DNA of 64,000 nucleotides from positions 1 through 64,000 of the forward strand of contig NZ_FNDK01000015.1 of assembly GCF_900099605.1 (NCBI RefSeq), given 5' to 3'. Position numbers and translations under genes: made by a program. This document shows positions 24,600-33,953 of this stretch, in pieces. This DNA comes from Alteribacillus persepolensis (GTDB lineage Bacteria > Bacillota > Bacilli > Bacillales > Marinococcaceae). The notes under the pieces are model-generated. The model did no database searches and was not told where the DNA came from. It saw only the letters and a list, made by a program, of their open reading frames with translations. Position 1 is the first letter of the stretch. Each line of letters starts with the position of its first letter.

Positions 24600-27341
24600 A
24601 TGAAGAAAAGAAAATCTTTATTATCATTTGTAATGAGCGTACTCTTTATTTTGACTGCAGTAATCCCCCACAGTGGACAAGCAGTCTCGGCTTCAGATTC
24701 TAGCGTAACGATTCATCGAGATGAGTACGGTGTTCCGCATATCTATGCCAATTCCATCGATGACATGTATCAAGCATACGGTTATGTGATGGCACAAGAC
24801 CGTTTGTTCCAACTTGAAATGTTTAAAAGGGCAAATGAAGGAACGGCTTCTGCTGTCTTTGGGGAAGAATACTTAACGCACGACGAGAAAATGCGCCGTG
24901 ATGGCTATAGTAATGAAGAAATTCAGCAGATGATTGAAGATATGGATTCTTTCGCAAGAGAAGTGTTAGAAAATTTTGCGAAAGGGATTGATACGTACGT
25001 ACAAGAAGCTTTGGAAGACCCGGAAGAAAAATTATCAAAAGAATTCAGCAAGTATAACATGCAGCCGGAACGCTGGAGCGGTGTCGATGTACTTCGTTTG
25101 TATATGGCATCAATGACGGTGTTTATGGATCAAGAACAAGAACTTCAAAATGCTCAATTTTTGCAAGAATTAACGGATGAATTTGGTGAAGAAGAAGGCA
25201 AAGCCATTTTTAATGACGTTATTTGGTTGAACGATTCTGCATCTCCAACGACTTCTGATTCTGAAGCGTCTTCGGGGAGTGGAACACCGTTTGGGCAATA
25301 CACGAATAATAATGCCGGCGAAGAGGCAGGAGAAGCGGTAACAACAGCGCGAGATCGATTTAGCCAAACAACAAAGGAATTGGGTGTTCCGCTGAAAGTA
25401 GGGAGTAACGCTGTAGTTGTTGGTTCCTCTCAATCAGCGTCTGAAAATCCGATAATGTTTGGAGGCCCGCAAGTTGGATTTAGTGCACCAGGATTTATTT
25501 ATGAAGTCGGTCTGCACGGTCCAGAATTTGATATTCAAGGATCCAGCTTTATAGGATACCCGTTTATTATGTTTGGAACAACAGAAGAAATGTCATTTGG
25601 GGCAACAGCTGGATACGGTGACGTCGTAGATATTTTTGAAGAGACATTAAATCCGGATAACCCAAATGAGTATTTGCATAACGGGGAGTGGAAAGAGTTT
25701 GAAAAGCAAACAGAAACTTTTGAAATAAAACAAGAAGATGGCACCATAGAAACAGTTCAAAGGGATTATTATTACAGTGTACATGGGCCGGTTATTTGGA
25801 AAGATGAAGAAAGCGGCACAGCTTACACAAAAAGTTGGTCATTTCGGGGAACAGAAGCTGACAGCTGGGCAGCATATCTCAACATGAACTGGGCAGAAGA
25901 CGTGGATGAATTCCATGAAGCGGCAAAAGATTATACGATGTCGCTTAACTGGTTCTATGCCGATAACGATGATAATATTGGGTACTTTCATACCGGGAAA
26001 ATCCCTGTTCGAGATGAACGGATTGATTGGAGATTACCGACCCCTGGAACCGGTGAATACGACTGGAAAGGATTTCGCAGTCCAGAGGATAATCCTTCTG
26101 AAATCAACCCGGAGCGCGGTTATATTGCAAACTGGAACAATAAGCCTGCCCCCAATTGGAATGCAAATGAAAGAAACAGCAGATGGGGTGTTGATAACAG
26201 AGTTCATAAATTTATAGACGGTATAGAAGAGCGAGAGTCCTTAACAGTAAAAGATATAAACGATATAAACTATGAGGCGAGTTTTGCTAACTTGGATGAA
26301 AAATGGTTTAAGCCGTTTCTATTAAATGTACTTTCTCAAAAAACGGATGACCCGGTATATGAAGATATTCATGAAGAGCTTAAAGCATGGAATGGCTTAA
26401 AAGAAGACAAAAATAACGATGGTTATTACGATAAACCAGTGGCTAATTTGGTTTTAGATGCTTGGGTGAACCAACTAGAAGAGCGTATTTTAAAGGATGA
26501 TCTGCAAGACTTACAAGAATACGCTGGGGAAAGCAGTTCCAGCCTATTGATTCGAATTCTGCAAGAAGAGCAGGCAGCCTTAAAAACAGAATATAATTGG
26601 CTGAATGGACAGTCTGTAGAAGAGATTGCTGCAGAAAGCTTAGAAGAAGCAGTCACAGAGCTGCAAGAAGAGCATGGTGAATCTATCACAGATTGGGAAA
26701 TGCCGATTGAAACGATGACGTTTGGTGCTGAGTCACTGGTAGGTGTTCCGCATGGTCTTGGTGATCAAGAAGAAATTATTAGTATGAACCGAGGCAGTGA
26801 AAATCATTTTGTGGAGATGACGCAAGAAGGGCCAAGCGGTCAAAATGTGACACCTCCGGGACAAATAGGTTTTATTAATCAAAATGGTGAGTACTCTCAG
26901 CATTATCGCGATCAAATCGATCTGTTTAAGAGTTTTGAATATAAGCCGATGCATTTTTATCAAGAAGATGTACAGGAACATGCTGTGGAAACAGTCGAGT
27001 TAACATTTGATCACTCAACTGTCACTGATGTGATTGAACAAAAAACGGGTACTGTGGAAGTGCCGGGTTATATTGTAGGGAACGTCAAAAATAAACATAC
27101 GTTTGCACTCGAACCTGCGTTTTATAATAATGATAATTTGTTAATTGCTGATTCTCCCTTTGAAACTGATCCATCGAATATGCTGCTTGTTTCATTGAAA
27201 GCACAAGATAAACATGCATTTGGACTGAAAATAAACCCAGATTATGTTGGTCAGAAGATAAATGTTGCAGGTGAACTTCACAACGATAAGCACGGCTTTG
27301 TTCAATTAAAACATCCAGAAAACATTCATATAGTAGAATAG
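24600..27341 (+). CDS. pga: Secreted penicillin acylase (Ntn hydrolase) with extra C-terminal domain
   Basis: The 913-residue preproenzyme cleaves amides of phenylacetic acid, including penicillin G, outside the cell. A signal peptide (about residues 1-32, ending GQAVSASD) is followed by the alpha-chain region. A spacer rich in Ser/Asn/Glu (about 212-250) follows, then the autoprocessing site, where Ser269 in LKVGSNAVVVG becomes the N-terminal nucleophile of the beta chain. GGPQVGFSAPGFIYEVGLHG follows, as in B. megaterium acylase. Length exceeds that enzyme (about 800 residues). The excess is a C-terminal domain (about 804-913) with EVPGYIVGNV, LIADSPFETDPSNML and FGLKINPDYVGQKI, which resembles the OB-like DUF6359 module of secreted Bacillus nucleases. 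ATG follows AGAGGGGAG. Confidence 0.9.
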   Translation: MKKRKSLLSFVMSVLFILTAVIPHSGQAVSASDSSVTIHRDEYGVPHIYANSIDDMYQAYGYVMAQDRLFQLEMFKRANEGTASAVFGEEYLTHDEKMRRDGYSNEEIQQMIEDMDSFAREVLENFAKGIDTYVQEALEDPEEKLSKEFSKYNMQPERWSGVDVLRLYMASMTVFMDQEQELQNAQFLQELTDEFGEEEGKAIFNDVIWLNDSASPTTSDSEASSGSGTPFGQYTNNNAGEEAGEAVTTARDRFSQTTKELGVPLKVGSNAVVVGSSQSASENPIMFGGPQVGFSAPGFIYEVGLHGPEFDIQGSSFIGYPFIMFGTTEEMSFGATAGYGDVVDIFEETLNPDNPNEYLHNGEWKEFEKQTETFEIKQEDGTIETVQRDYYYSVHGPVIWKDEESGTAYTKSWSFRGTEADSWAAYLNMNWAEDVDEFHEAAKDYTMSLNWFYADNDDNIGYFHTGKIPVRDERIDWRLPTPGTGEYDWKGFRSPEDNPSEINPERGYIANWNNKPAPNWNANERNSRWGVDNRVHKFIDGIEERESLTVKDINDINYEASFANLDEKWFKPFLLNVLSQKTDDPVYEDIHEELKAWNGLKEDKNNDGYYDKPVANLVLDAWVNQLEERILKDDLQDLQEYAGESSSSLLIRILQEEQAALKTEYNWLNGQSVEEIAAESLEEAVTELQEEHGESITDWEMPIETMTFGAESLVGVPHGLGDQEEIISMNRGSENHFVEMTQEGPSGQNVTPPGQIGFINQNGEYSQHYRDQIDLFKSFEYKPMHFYQEDVQEHAVETVELTFDHSTVTDVIEQKTGTVEVPGYIVGNVKNKHTFALEPAFYNNDNLLIADSPFETDPSNMLLVSLKAQDKHAFGLKINPDYVGQKINVAGELHNDKHGFVQLKHPENIHIVE

Positions 27342-27376
27342 ATGAAAGAACAGTAAACAAAGAGGTGTGAAAGGAT

Positions 27377-27781
27377 ATGAAGCCCGGTTTAGAGGAAGGT
27401 AAAACGATGACGATGACGTTCACAGTGACAGAGGATATGTTTGCTGCATTTGAAGGAGAGTTGATTCATCCGACATACTCCACCGTATCTATGGTATATC
27501 ACATGGAGCTTATTTCTAGGAAACTGATTCTTCCCTGCTTGGAGTCAGAGGAGGAAGCAATGGGAGCTTCTGTCAGTGTAGAGCATTCTGCTCCATCACC
27601 GCTGGGTACCACGGTAACGGTAAAAGCAACTCTTGCCAAGATACGGCCGCGTTCTGTTACGACACACGTTGTTTTAGAAAACGAACGTGAAACCATTGGC
27701 GAAGGGGAAGTGAAACAAGCGGTTTTACCGAAAGTATATATTGATGAACGACTGCATGCAGAAGATACATCAAAAAGTTAA
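27377..27781 (+). CDS. FlK-like hotdog thioesterase
   Basis: The 134-residue single-domain hotdog protein resembles fluoroacetyl-CoA thioesterase (FlK) and relatives. The layout MKPGLEEGKTMTMTFTVTED, then HPTYSTVSMVYHMELISRKL with Thr and Glu in the catalytic helix, then SVEHSAPSPLGTTVTVKA with the catalytic His, matches that family. It starts 35 bp after the acylase stop behind GAAAGG, so the two are likely co-transcribed. A role in clearing phenylacetyl-CoA or ring-oxidised CoA esters is inferred from position only. Confidence 0.78.
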   Translation: MKPGLEEGKTMTMTFTVTEDMFAAFEGELIHPTYSTVSMVYHMELISRKLILPCLESEEEAMGASVSVEHSAPSPLGTTVTVKATLAKIRPRSVTTHVVLENERETIGEGEVKQAVLPKVYIDERLHAEDTSKS

Positions 27782-27804
27782 AATGCCGCTTTTCATTAAA
27801 CATC

Positions 27805-27850
27805 AAGCCAGCTGTGCTGTTTTCATACAAACACAGCTGGCTTTTGTTTA
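27805..27850 (+). terminator. Terminator of the acylase-thioesterase operon
   Basis: AAGCCAGCTGTG (27805-27816) pairs with CACAGCTGGCTT (27832-27843), followed by TTGTTTA. Confidence 0.85.
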
Positions 27851-27905
27851 CACTGATCGGAAAAATATCAAATTTCAGCATGGATGAATCATGGAGAATG
27901 CTGCG
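27851..27905. repeat. Dispersed repeat family 3, copy 2
   Basis: CACTGATCGGAAAAATATCA, then TTCAGCATGGATGAATCATG, mirrors the unit at 2741 and begins directly after a terminator. Confidence 0.5.
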
Positions 27906-27925
27906 GCAGGAGAATTAGTAGAAAG

Positions 27926-27973
27926 ATGAAAAAAGCTGTCCTGAGAAGATATAGCGACTTCCCGGACAGCTTT
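27926..27973 (-). terminator. Terminator of the fer-fnr-permease operon
   Basis: AAAGCTGTCC (27932-27941) pairs with GGACAGCTTT (27964-27973); on the minus strand it runs into TTTTTTC. Confidence 0.8.
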
Positions 27974-27980
27974 GAATGTA

Positions 27981-29357
27981 TTATCCTGTTTTCTCTGTTA
28001 TTTCGATATCATCCTTTTCTTGTTCAGGGGAATGATCTTGCTCTTCTCTTTTTCCGATAAGAACCAAGCATAATACAATACCGATTCCCATGCCCCAAGC
28101 AGGCCCTTGAAAAGCAGTCAGCATTCCAATAATGAGTACGACACCGCGAGCCGTATTATTACTGACCATTGACATAGCAACATATGCGCATGCGAACCCT
28201 GTCAGCAGCAAAGTAACCGACAATGCAACAGGAAACAGCGGCATGATGAGACCGATAACAGGCAGCAATAAACCTAAAGGGATAGCCATTAAGTAAAAGT
28301 TAAAAGGACCTGTGAAAATACTTTCCATAACATGTCTGCCCTTTTTATAACGTTCAAGTAAGAATACTTGTACGCCTGTCCAAATGGGGCCGTGCACCCA
28401 GAGAAGGGGTCCTGCCGTTAGAAGTTGTGCTACATTTCGTAAGGCGAGAGTATAGTGGCTGCGGGTAGAATTAATATCAATCGTCTCATCTTCTCTTGCA
28501 TGATTAGCTTCTTTGAGTAAAGTATTTGCCACTAGTAAATCACCAAATGCCAGCACATAAATCATTAAACTAATTGGAATCGCAGCCATGAATATGTCCC
28601 ATGACGGCAGTCCAACAGACCACAAGGATAAGGAAGCTACTGTTTCTCCAATTGGAGGGACGAAAAATCCCCAGGATATATCAAAGCTGACTTCACCACT
28701 TATTAAACCTGCTACAGCACCGCCGGCTAACGCCACAAGTAAAGCATTAGCAGTTGCTGAGAGTTTCACTTTATTATTGGGAAGCTTTGAAAATGGAATG
28801 GAAAACATAAGAATTAACACAATAATCCAAGCGGTTATAAGTGAAAATGGCATTTCAGGGAGTCTGTCTAGTTCCGATTGGAAGGCTGCGATAGCTGCCC
28901 CCATAATAACACCGGCTTTTAGTGAATTTGGAACAAGTCGGTTAAATTTTTCTCCTAATTTTGTTATGCCAAAGAAGAAGAAAAGAAAAGCGACAATCAG
29001 CGTAACAGCAATCATAGCCTGAATTGCTTCTGTCCCTGGTGTAAACGCATTCATAAAAACGATTGTTAAAGGAAGCCCTGATGTGATAGCTCCGGCAGCA
29101 TAGACATCGCCGAATAAAAAAGTTTGGGCAAGTACCCAGAATAACATCACCAAACTTACTGTCCAGGCAATCTCAAATGATACATCAAAATACTGCATCA
29201 TAAGTGGAGTAACAGAGCCGCAAGTGGCAAGCAGAAGAAAGCCGCCTTGAATGTGTTGGCTGGGCGTAAGATTAATATGGGCACCGGGCAGTCTTAGTGT
29301 AAACGGTCCCCACTTAATCCCAGGTTGAATGCCGCCGTACGGCCTTTGTCTTTGCAT
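27981..29357 (-). CDS. Multi-spanning permease, NCS2/SulP-like; candidate phenylacetate transporter
   Basis: This 458-residue membrane protein has about 12-14 hydrophobic segments and a charged, acidic C-terminal tail. Overall layout and the segment [20 protein letters not shown] recall the xanthine/uracil (NCS2) or SulP permease folds, but I cannot assign the substrate. Start ATG 29357 lies behind AAAGGAGG at a rather long distance (11 bp). It is the third gene after ferredoxin and ferredoxin reductase on the minus strand with no terminator between, so it probably shares their control. With no PaaL-type symporter in the window, it is the best transport candidate for phenylacetate or a related acid. 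Confidence 0.65.
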   Translation of the reverse strand: MQRQRPYGGIQPGIKWGPFTLRLPGAHINLTPSQHIQGGFLLLATCGSVTPLMMQYFDVSFEIAWTVSLVMLFWVLAQTFLFGDVYAAGAITSGLPLTIVFMNAFTPGTEAIQAMIAVTLIVAFLFFFFGITKLGEKFNRLVPNSLKAGVIMGAAIAAFQSELDRLPEMPFSLITAWIIVLILMFSIPFSKLPNNKVKLSATANALLVALAGGAVAGLISGEVSFDISWGFFVPPIGETVASLSLWSVGLPSWDIFMAAIPISLMIYVLAFGDLLVANTLLKEANHAREDETIDINSTRSHYTLALRNVAQLLTAGPLLWVHGPIWTGVQVFLLERYKKGRHVMESIFTGPFNFYLMAIPLGLLLPVIGLIMPLFPVALSVTLLLTGFACAYVAMSMVSNNTARGVVLIIGMLTAFQGPAWGMGIGIVLCLVLIGKREEQDHSPEQEKDDIEITEKTG

Positions 29358-29447
29358 AAAATAAAAAACCTCCTTTTAATTGGTAATATTTTGAATATTT
29401 ATAGAGAGGAAAAAAAGCGTGAACTTCTTTTCCTTTGGTAGTTTGTT

Positions 29448-30443
29448 TTAGGACTTGGCAAATAGTGTGGTGCTGTGACCTGGATGCAGTTTAGCAGAAG
29501 GATCAATAAACGATTTTGCATGGTTGACCGCTGTAGGGGCTTCTCCAAAACCGGTAGCAATCAACTTCACTTTGCCGTCATACGTACATACATCACCCGC
29601 TGCATATATTCCTGGTATATTGGTTTCCATCTTGGAATTCACTTCAATTGCGTTCTTGTTAATATCAAGTCCCCACGTCTTTAGTGGACCGAGAGAAGTA
29701 ACGAACCCAAAATTGACAATCATGTCATCAACATCTAGCAGATGAGTAGAGTCACCTTTTATTTCTTGAATTAAAATTTGTTCAATCTTGTCCTCGCCGA
29801 TGATTTTGCCCACTTCATACGGTGTTTTTATGTCTACTGATGATTCTTTTAACAGTTCTAAGCTATGTTCGTGCGCACGAAAAGAAGAGCGGCGGTGAAT
29901 GAGTGTGACTTCCTTTGCAATCGGTTCTAACGCAAGGGACCAGTCAACAGCCGAATCTCCTCCGCCGCAAACAAGAACCCGGCGGTCTTTAAATGACTCA
30001 AGATCCTTAACAAAATAATGCAAGGATTGTTCTTCAAAGTGGTCAGCTCGATCAACCTTTAACTTTCTTGGTTGAAAGGCACCAGCTCCTGCTGTAATAA
30101 TGATGCTTCGTGAGTAATGAGTACCAGCAGGAGTAGTTAATTCAAACGTGCCATCTTCTAAGCGCACAACATTTTCTACGGATTCGTTCAAACAAATCTC
30201 TGGAGAAAATGCTTGTGCTTGTTCGTGAAGCTGATCAACTAGTTCTTGTGCTTTGATTTTTGGAAAACCTGCGACATCATAAATATATTTATCGGGGTAT
30301 AAAGCGGACAGTTGTCCGCCAACCTCCGGCATGCTGTCAATCAGCTTGACAGAAGCTTGTCTCATCCCTGCATAGAACGCGGTGAAAAGCCCTACAGGAC
30401 CGGCACCGATAATCGTTATATCTACCAAGTTTTCTTTGGCCAT
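29448..30443 (-). CDS. Ferredoxin-NADP(+) reductase, thioredoxin-reductase-like type
   Basis: The 331-residue FAD protein of the YumC/YcgT type moves electrons between NADPH and ferredoxin. The FAD motif GAGPVG is at residues 13-18, the NADPH motif [12 protein letters not shown] near 158, and [21 protein letters not shown] near 280. The redox CxxC of thioredoxin reductase is absent, which marks the FNR branch. ATG 30443 follows GGGGAGTGA. It lies 18 bp behind the ferredoxin gene in the middle of the phenylacetate locus. Confidence 0.9.
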   Translation of the reverse strand: MAKENLVDITIIGAGPVGLFTAFYAGMRQASVKLIDSMPEVGGQLSALYPDKYIYDVAGFPKIKAQELVDQLHEQAQAFSPEICLNESVENVVRLEDGTFELTTPAGTHYSRSIIITAGAGAFQPRKLKVDRADHFEEQSLHYFVKDLESFKDRRVLVCGGGDSAVDWSLALEPIAKEVTLIHRRSSFRAHEHSLELLKESSVDIKTPYEVGKIIGEDKIEQILIQEIKGDSTHLLDVDDMIVNFGFVTSLGPLKTWGLDINKNAIEVNSKMETNIPGIYAAGDVCTYDGKVKLIATGFGEAPTAVNHAKSFIDPSAKLHPGHSTTLFAKS

Positions 30444-30461
30444 TTTTTCATCACTCCCCGT

Positions 30462-30713
<252 letters not shown>

Positions 30714-30727
30714 TTACCCTCCTGTAT

Positions 30728-30749
30728 ATGACGTTAATCAAACGAAATA
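30728..30749. promoter_or_regulatory. Operator-like site upstream of ferredoxin, matching the paaA site
   Basis: The plus strand reads ATGACGTTAA, then two bases, then AAACG, two bases and ATA. It matches the site at 35512-35533 at 18 of 22 positions. It lies between the ferredoxin promoter and its ribosome binding site. Confidence 0.5.
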
Positions 30750-30767
30750 TTTATTTTTGTTATAAAA

Positions 30768-30795
30768 AGGATATCAAATATTCGGCATATGTCAA
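30768..30795 (-). promoter_or_regulatory. Promoter of the ferredoxin operon
   Basis: On the minus strand TTGACA (30795-30790) and TATCCT (30773-30768) are spaced by 16 bp. Confidence 0.5.
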
Positions 30796-30828
30796 TATGA
30801 AAACGCAATCATTTTTGTTTTTTTACCA

Positions 30829-30884
30829 TTAGAAAACTTAGCTCGCCGATAAATTCTTATGGCGGAAGCCGTAGTTTTACTTAC
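30829..30884. repeat. Dispersed repeat family 4, copy 1
   Basis: TTAGAAAACTTAGCTCGCCG, ATTCTTATGGCGGAAGCC and AGTTTTACTTA form a hairpin-prone unit. A very similar unit in the same orientation lies at 33829-33886, exactly 3.0 kb away. The rest of the 416-bp interval 30711-31126 contains the fer promoter and a terminator; I see no gene in it. Confidence 0.65.
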
Positions 30885-31009
30885 GTTAATTCTTTAATAA
30901 AGTTAAACATTCCCAAAGTATAAAAAGGAGGAGCTGTGTCATCATCCTCTACACTGAAAAGCTGTGGACGCCGTCCAGAATGAGAGAATATGACGGAAGG
31001 TTTATAGAC

Positions 31010-31059
31010 CAAAAGAGGGCTGTCACAAAGTCATTTTTTATGACTTTGTGACAGCCCTC
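31010..31059 (-). terminator. Terminator of the nitronate monooxygenase-like gene
   Basis: A perfect 20-bp stem (31015-31034 with 31040-31059, core GGGCTGTCACAAAGTCA) closes a TTTTT loop. On the minus strand it is followed by TTTT. Confidence 0.8.
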
Positions 31060-31126
31060 AACAAGTTTGTTGAAAATAAACAATGGATGCAATATTTGTT
31101 TTGTATACGGATAAATGCTGTACAGT

Positions 31127-32071
31127 CTAACGTAATGGGAGACTGTGAAACGCACCTTCAGCCTCATCTATCATTCGGCGGAACAACGCAGAAACGGTTG
31201 GTAAATCATTAATTAAACTAGAAATTTGACCTGCATTTACGTGTCCTTCTGCTAACTTTCCTTCTATGGCTCCTTTAATGTGGTGTGTTTCATCTGTTTT
31301 TTGGAAATATTCTTCGGAAGGCATTTCATTTTTTTCCCATTCAAGCAGTTTCTCTGCGTAAGGAGTTTTTAGCAGCCGTCTCATCTTTTTGTATGGCCTT
31401 CCAGTAATAACGGTACCACCTGCGTCACTTTCACATATTGCTTGTTTGTACGATTGATGAACCTTTGCATCTTTTGTAGCGATTAAACGGGTTCCAAGCT
31501 GAACACCCTGTGCACCTAAGCTCATAGCAGCGAGCAACCCGCGTCCGTCACCAATGCCGCCTGCTGCTACGACAGGAATGTGAACCCTAGAAGCAATTTG
31601 AGGTATAAGGGTAAACGTTGTTAGTTCCTCATTTGCATTGATACCAGCTGCTTCATATCCTTCTGCGATAATAACATCTGCCCCGGCTTTTTCCGCTTTT
31701 AATGCTTGATAAGGGTTCGATACGACACACATGACGATGATGTTTTCTTTTGTCAGATTTTCTATATAAGGAGCTGGATTGCCGGCTGACAACGTAACGA
31801 CCGGGACACGGTGCTCTACGGCCATAGATAAAATCTTTCTTGCATCAGGGTTTACTGACAGCGGTACATTAACAGAAAATGGTTTATCTGTTTGTGACGC
31901 AACATCTTTTAGTATTTGCTCAAATGTTTCAGGAGCAAAAGTACCAGCGCCGATGGTTCCAAGCCCTCCTGCTTCTGAAACTGCTGCGGTAAGTTCTGCA
32001 TGACTTACATTTCCCATCCCCCCTTGTAAAAGGGGGTATTCAATATCGAGTAGTTCGGTTAAATCGTTCAT
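31127..32071 (-). CDS. FMN-dependent nitronate monooxygenase / FabK-like protein
   Basis: The 314-residue TIM-barrel flavoprotein is of the NMO/2-nitropropane dioxygenase family, which also includes enoyl-ACP reductase II. Marks: LLQGGMGNVSHAELTAAVSE at residues 16-35, VPVVAAGGIGDGRGLLAAMS around 172-192, and GAQGVQLGTR just after. ATG 32071 follows GGTGGTG. It sits between the ferredoxin operon and paaY within the phenylacetate locus. NMO-type genes are frequent neighbours of CoA-ester catabolism, but the reaction here is undefined. Confidence 0.85.
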   Translation of the reverse strand: MNDLTELLDIEYPLLQGGMGNVSHAELTAAVSEAGGLGTIGAGTFAPETFEQILKDVASQTDKPFSVNVPLSVNPDARKILSMAVEHRVPVVTLSAGNPAPYIENLTKENIIVMCVVSNPYQALKAEKAGADVIIAEGYEAAGINANEELTTFTLIPQIASRVHIPVVAAGGIGDGRGLLAAMSLGAQGVQLGTRLIATKDAKVHQSYKQAICESDAGGTVITGRPYKKMRRLLKTPYAEKLLEWEKNEMPSEEYFQKTDETHHIKGAIEGKLAEGHVNAGQISSLINDLPTVSALFRRMIDEAEGAFHSLPLR

Positions 32072-32140
32072 AAAAAAACACCACCGTTAAAAATATGTTA
32101 TATTTAAAAGTATAACACGATAGGAAAAGGAGAGGAATGA

Positions 32141-32671
32141 ATGATTTATCGTTACAAAAATCACTCACCAAAAGTAGATGAATCGGTTTACGTAGCGGAC
32201 GGTGCTAAAGTGATTGGAGATGTCGAGATTGGGTCTGAATCTAGTATTTGGTTTAACGTAGTTCTGCGCGGAGATGAATCACCCATCAAAATTGGTAACC
32301 GGTGTAATATACAAGATAATACGGTGTGCCATTTGTATGATCAGTATCCGCTTATTTTAGAAGATGAAGTGTCGATTGGACATAGTGCTATCGTCCACGG
32401 CTGTAAGCTGAAAAAAGGTGTATTAGTAGGAATGGGGGCCACTGTTTTAGATGGAGCAGAAATAGGAGAATATTCTATTATTGGTGCAAACGCTTTGGTA
32501 CCATCTGGTAAGGTTATACCTCCTCGTTCATTAGTGCTTGGTTCACCGGGAAAAGTGGTGCGTGAATTAACAGAAAAGGATTTATCGCTCATTGAAGAAA
32601 CGATAGAGACGTATGTACAAAAAGGGAAAGAATTTCAAAATGCAGAGATATTAAAAAGGATTGATGAATAA
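32141..32671 (+). CDS. paaY: Gamma-carbonic-anhydrase-like hexapeptide protein, PaaY-like
   Basis: The 176-residue left-handed beta-helix protein has repeats of hexapeptide type (residues about 15-135), the metal-ligand histidines in CHLYDQ and IGHSAIVHGC, and a C-terminal helix. In paa clusters such proteins (PaaY) act as thioesterases for ring-hydroxylated CoA esters; similar Bacillus proteins such as YtoA lie outside paa loci. The location 90 bp from paaX (tail to tail) favours the PaaY reading. ATG 32141 follows AGGAGAGGA. Confidence 0.75.
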   Translation: MIYRYKNHSPKVDESVYVADGAKVIGDVEIGSESSIWFNVVLRGDESPIKIGNRCNIQDNTVCHLYDQYPLILEDEVSIGHSAIVHGCKLKKGVLVGMGATVLDGAEIGEYSIIGANALVPSGKVIPPRSLVLGSPGKVVRELTEKDLSLIEETIETYVQKGKEFQNAEILKRIDE

Positions 32672-32678
32672 TCACGGG

Positions 32679-32716
32679 AGAAGGTGCTATTGGAAGATGA
32701 TGCACCTTCTTTTTTT
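32679..32716 (+). terminator. Terminator of paaY
   Basis: AGAAGGTGC (32679-32687) pairs with GCACCTTCT (32702-32710), followed by TTTTTT. Confidence 0.9.
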
Positions 32717-32762
32717 ATCAGAAAAGAGAAACAGGTGCATCCCCCATCTTCCATAGGCTTTA

Positions 32763-33671
32763 TTAAGAATGATTGTTTGATTGGGGGCTCATATAGGGGT
32801 GGTCAAGAAAATTATAGTGGTTATCTTTTTTTATTTCTTGATTGCCTTGCTCAAACACCGACTCAAAAAAACGGGTGGCGGGCTCTGCAAGTGTTTTATA
32901 ATAATCAGCAAATAAGGCTGCTGCGGAGTCGCCAAGCCAGTCTTGAGGAAGTAATTCCTGCGGCAGGCCTGGATCAACAAATAGAAATTTACGATACTGG
33001 TGAACAAGCATCGTTCGTTCTACGAAACAGCTGCCGTCACTCATATCTCCTTTCTCAATTTTGTTTTTATCGATGATGTATTTTTGACTGTAATTTTGAA
33101 TGAACTGAGAATACAGCTCGTTAATTTCATCCAGATCCCAGCATCTTTGTACTAAACTTTTATGGTCACTCATACCTTCATGTGATGCACGAAAATAATT
33201 AACGTAACCTTCAATGTCATATTTTTGAATTAAATTATGAATTTGTCCATCGAGAGGATTGGGAGTAATCCAGCAGCTGTTAGAAAGCAGTCCAAAGCCG
33301 CTCCATACCAGTTCTTTTCTTAATTCGTCACGTATATGGCGTTTTTCCTCGGGTATTGTGTAAACGAGAATGAGCCATTCACCATCCCACTTTGGTGATT
33401 CCAACTTATAAATACGCTCTGCTGCTTCATCCATACGGTCACGACCACGTTCTGTTAAATAATAGTAACTTTTATTTCCTTTCTTTTCCGATTGCAGCCA
33501 TCCTTGTTTGCTCATCCGTGAAACGGCAGCACGGACAGACTGTTCATTGTGTCCAAACTCCTTCAGCAAACGAATTAAGCTTCCAATCCATATGACATTA
33601 CCATAGTGGCGAATGTAATCTCCGTATAATGTGAAAATCATCGACCGAGTATTTAGCGTTTTCTTTTCCAT
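32763..33671 (-). CDS. paaX: PaaX family transcriptional repressor
   Basis: The 302-residue regulator belongs to the PaaX family, repressors of phenylacetate genes released by phenylacetyl-CoA. The N-terminal winged helix spans about residues 5-85, with NEQSVRAAVSRMSKQGWL as recognition region. The central domain carries WDGEWLILVYTIPEEKR. The frame is open from ATG 33704, but that codon directly overlaps a TATAAT-like sequence and lacks a ribosome binding site; ATG 33671 follows AAAGGAAAGG. Transcription is toward paaY, away from paaK/paaA. Candidate binding sites lie upstream of itself, at paaA and at fer. Confidence 0.9.
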   Translation of the reverse strand: MEKKTLNTRSMIFTLYGDYIRHYGNVIWIGSLIRLLKEFGHNEQSVRAAVSRMSKQGWLQSEKKGNKSYYYLTERGRDRMDEAAERIYKLESPKWDGEWLILVYTIPEEKRHIRDELRKELVWSGFGLLSNSCWITPNPLDGQIHNLIQKYDIEGYVNYFRASHEGMSDHKSLVQRCWDLDEINELYSQFIQNYSQKYIIDKNKIEKGDMSDGSCFVERTMLVHQYRKFLFVDPGLPQELLPQDWLGDSAAALFADYYKTLAEPATRFFESVFEQGNQEIKKDNHYNFLDHPYMSPQSNNHS

Positions 33672-33769
33672 AGTTTGTACCTTTCCTTTGCTTTCATTTT
33701 CCATATTATATCAAATAATTCATTTATATAAGACATAATCATTTGTTGAATATTTTACTATAAAATATA

Positions 33770-33787
33770 AAAACGTTATACCGTTTT
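33770..33787. promoter_or_regulatory. Operator-like half site upstream of paaX
   Basis: AAAACG (33770-33775) and CGTTTT (33782-33787) form an inverted repeat. The 11-mer AAAACGTTATA (33770-33780) is identical to part of the paaA operator-like site. Autoregulation of paaX is inferred. Confidence 0.4.
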
Positions 33788-33828
33788 GTTTAATAGAGGA
33801 AAGAAAATTCACTGCCTGTTTTAACGTG

Positions 33829-33886
33829 TTAGAAAAACTTGGTTTGTCGCCGAATTCTTAGGGCGAAAGCCATGGTTTTACTTATA
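33829..33886. repeat. Dispersed repeat family 4, copy 2
   Basis: TTAGAAAAACTTGGTTTGTC, GAATTCTTAGGGCGAAAGCC and GGTTTTACTTATA closely match the unit at 30829 in the same orientation. The complementary blocks (AAAACTTGG / CCATGGTTTT and TCGCC / GGCGA) suggest a hairpin. Confidence 0.65.
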
Positions 33887-33913
33887 CTTTCATGTGAAAC
33901 ATCTTTAAAGGAT

Positions 33914-33943
33914 AAAAAAACGAAGGACAGTACATCCTTCGTT
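33914..33943 (-). terminator. Terminator of paaK
   Basis: AACGAAGGA (33919-33927) pairs with TCCTTCGTT (33935-33943), with TTTTTTT on the minus strand after the stem. Confidence 0.85.
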
Positions 33944-33953
33944 CAATGCCTTA

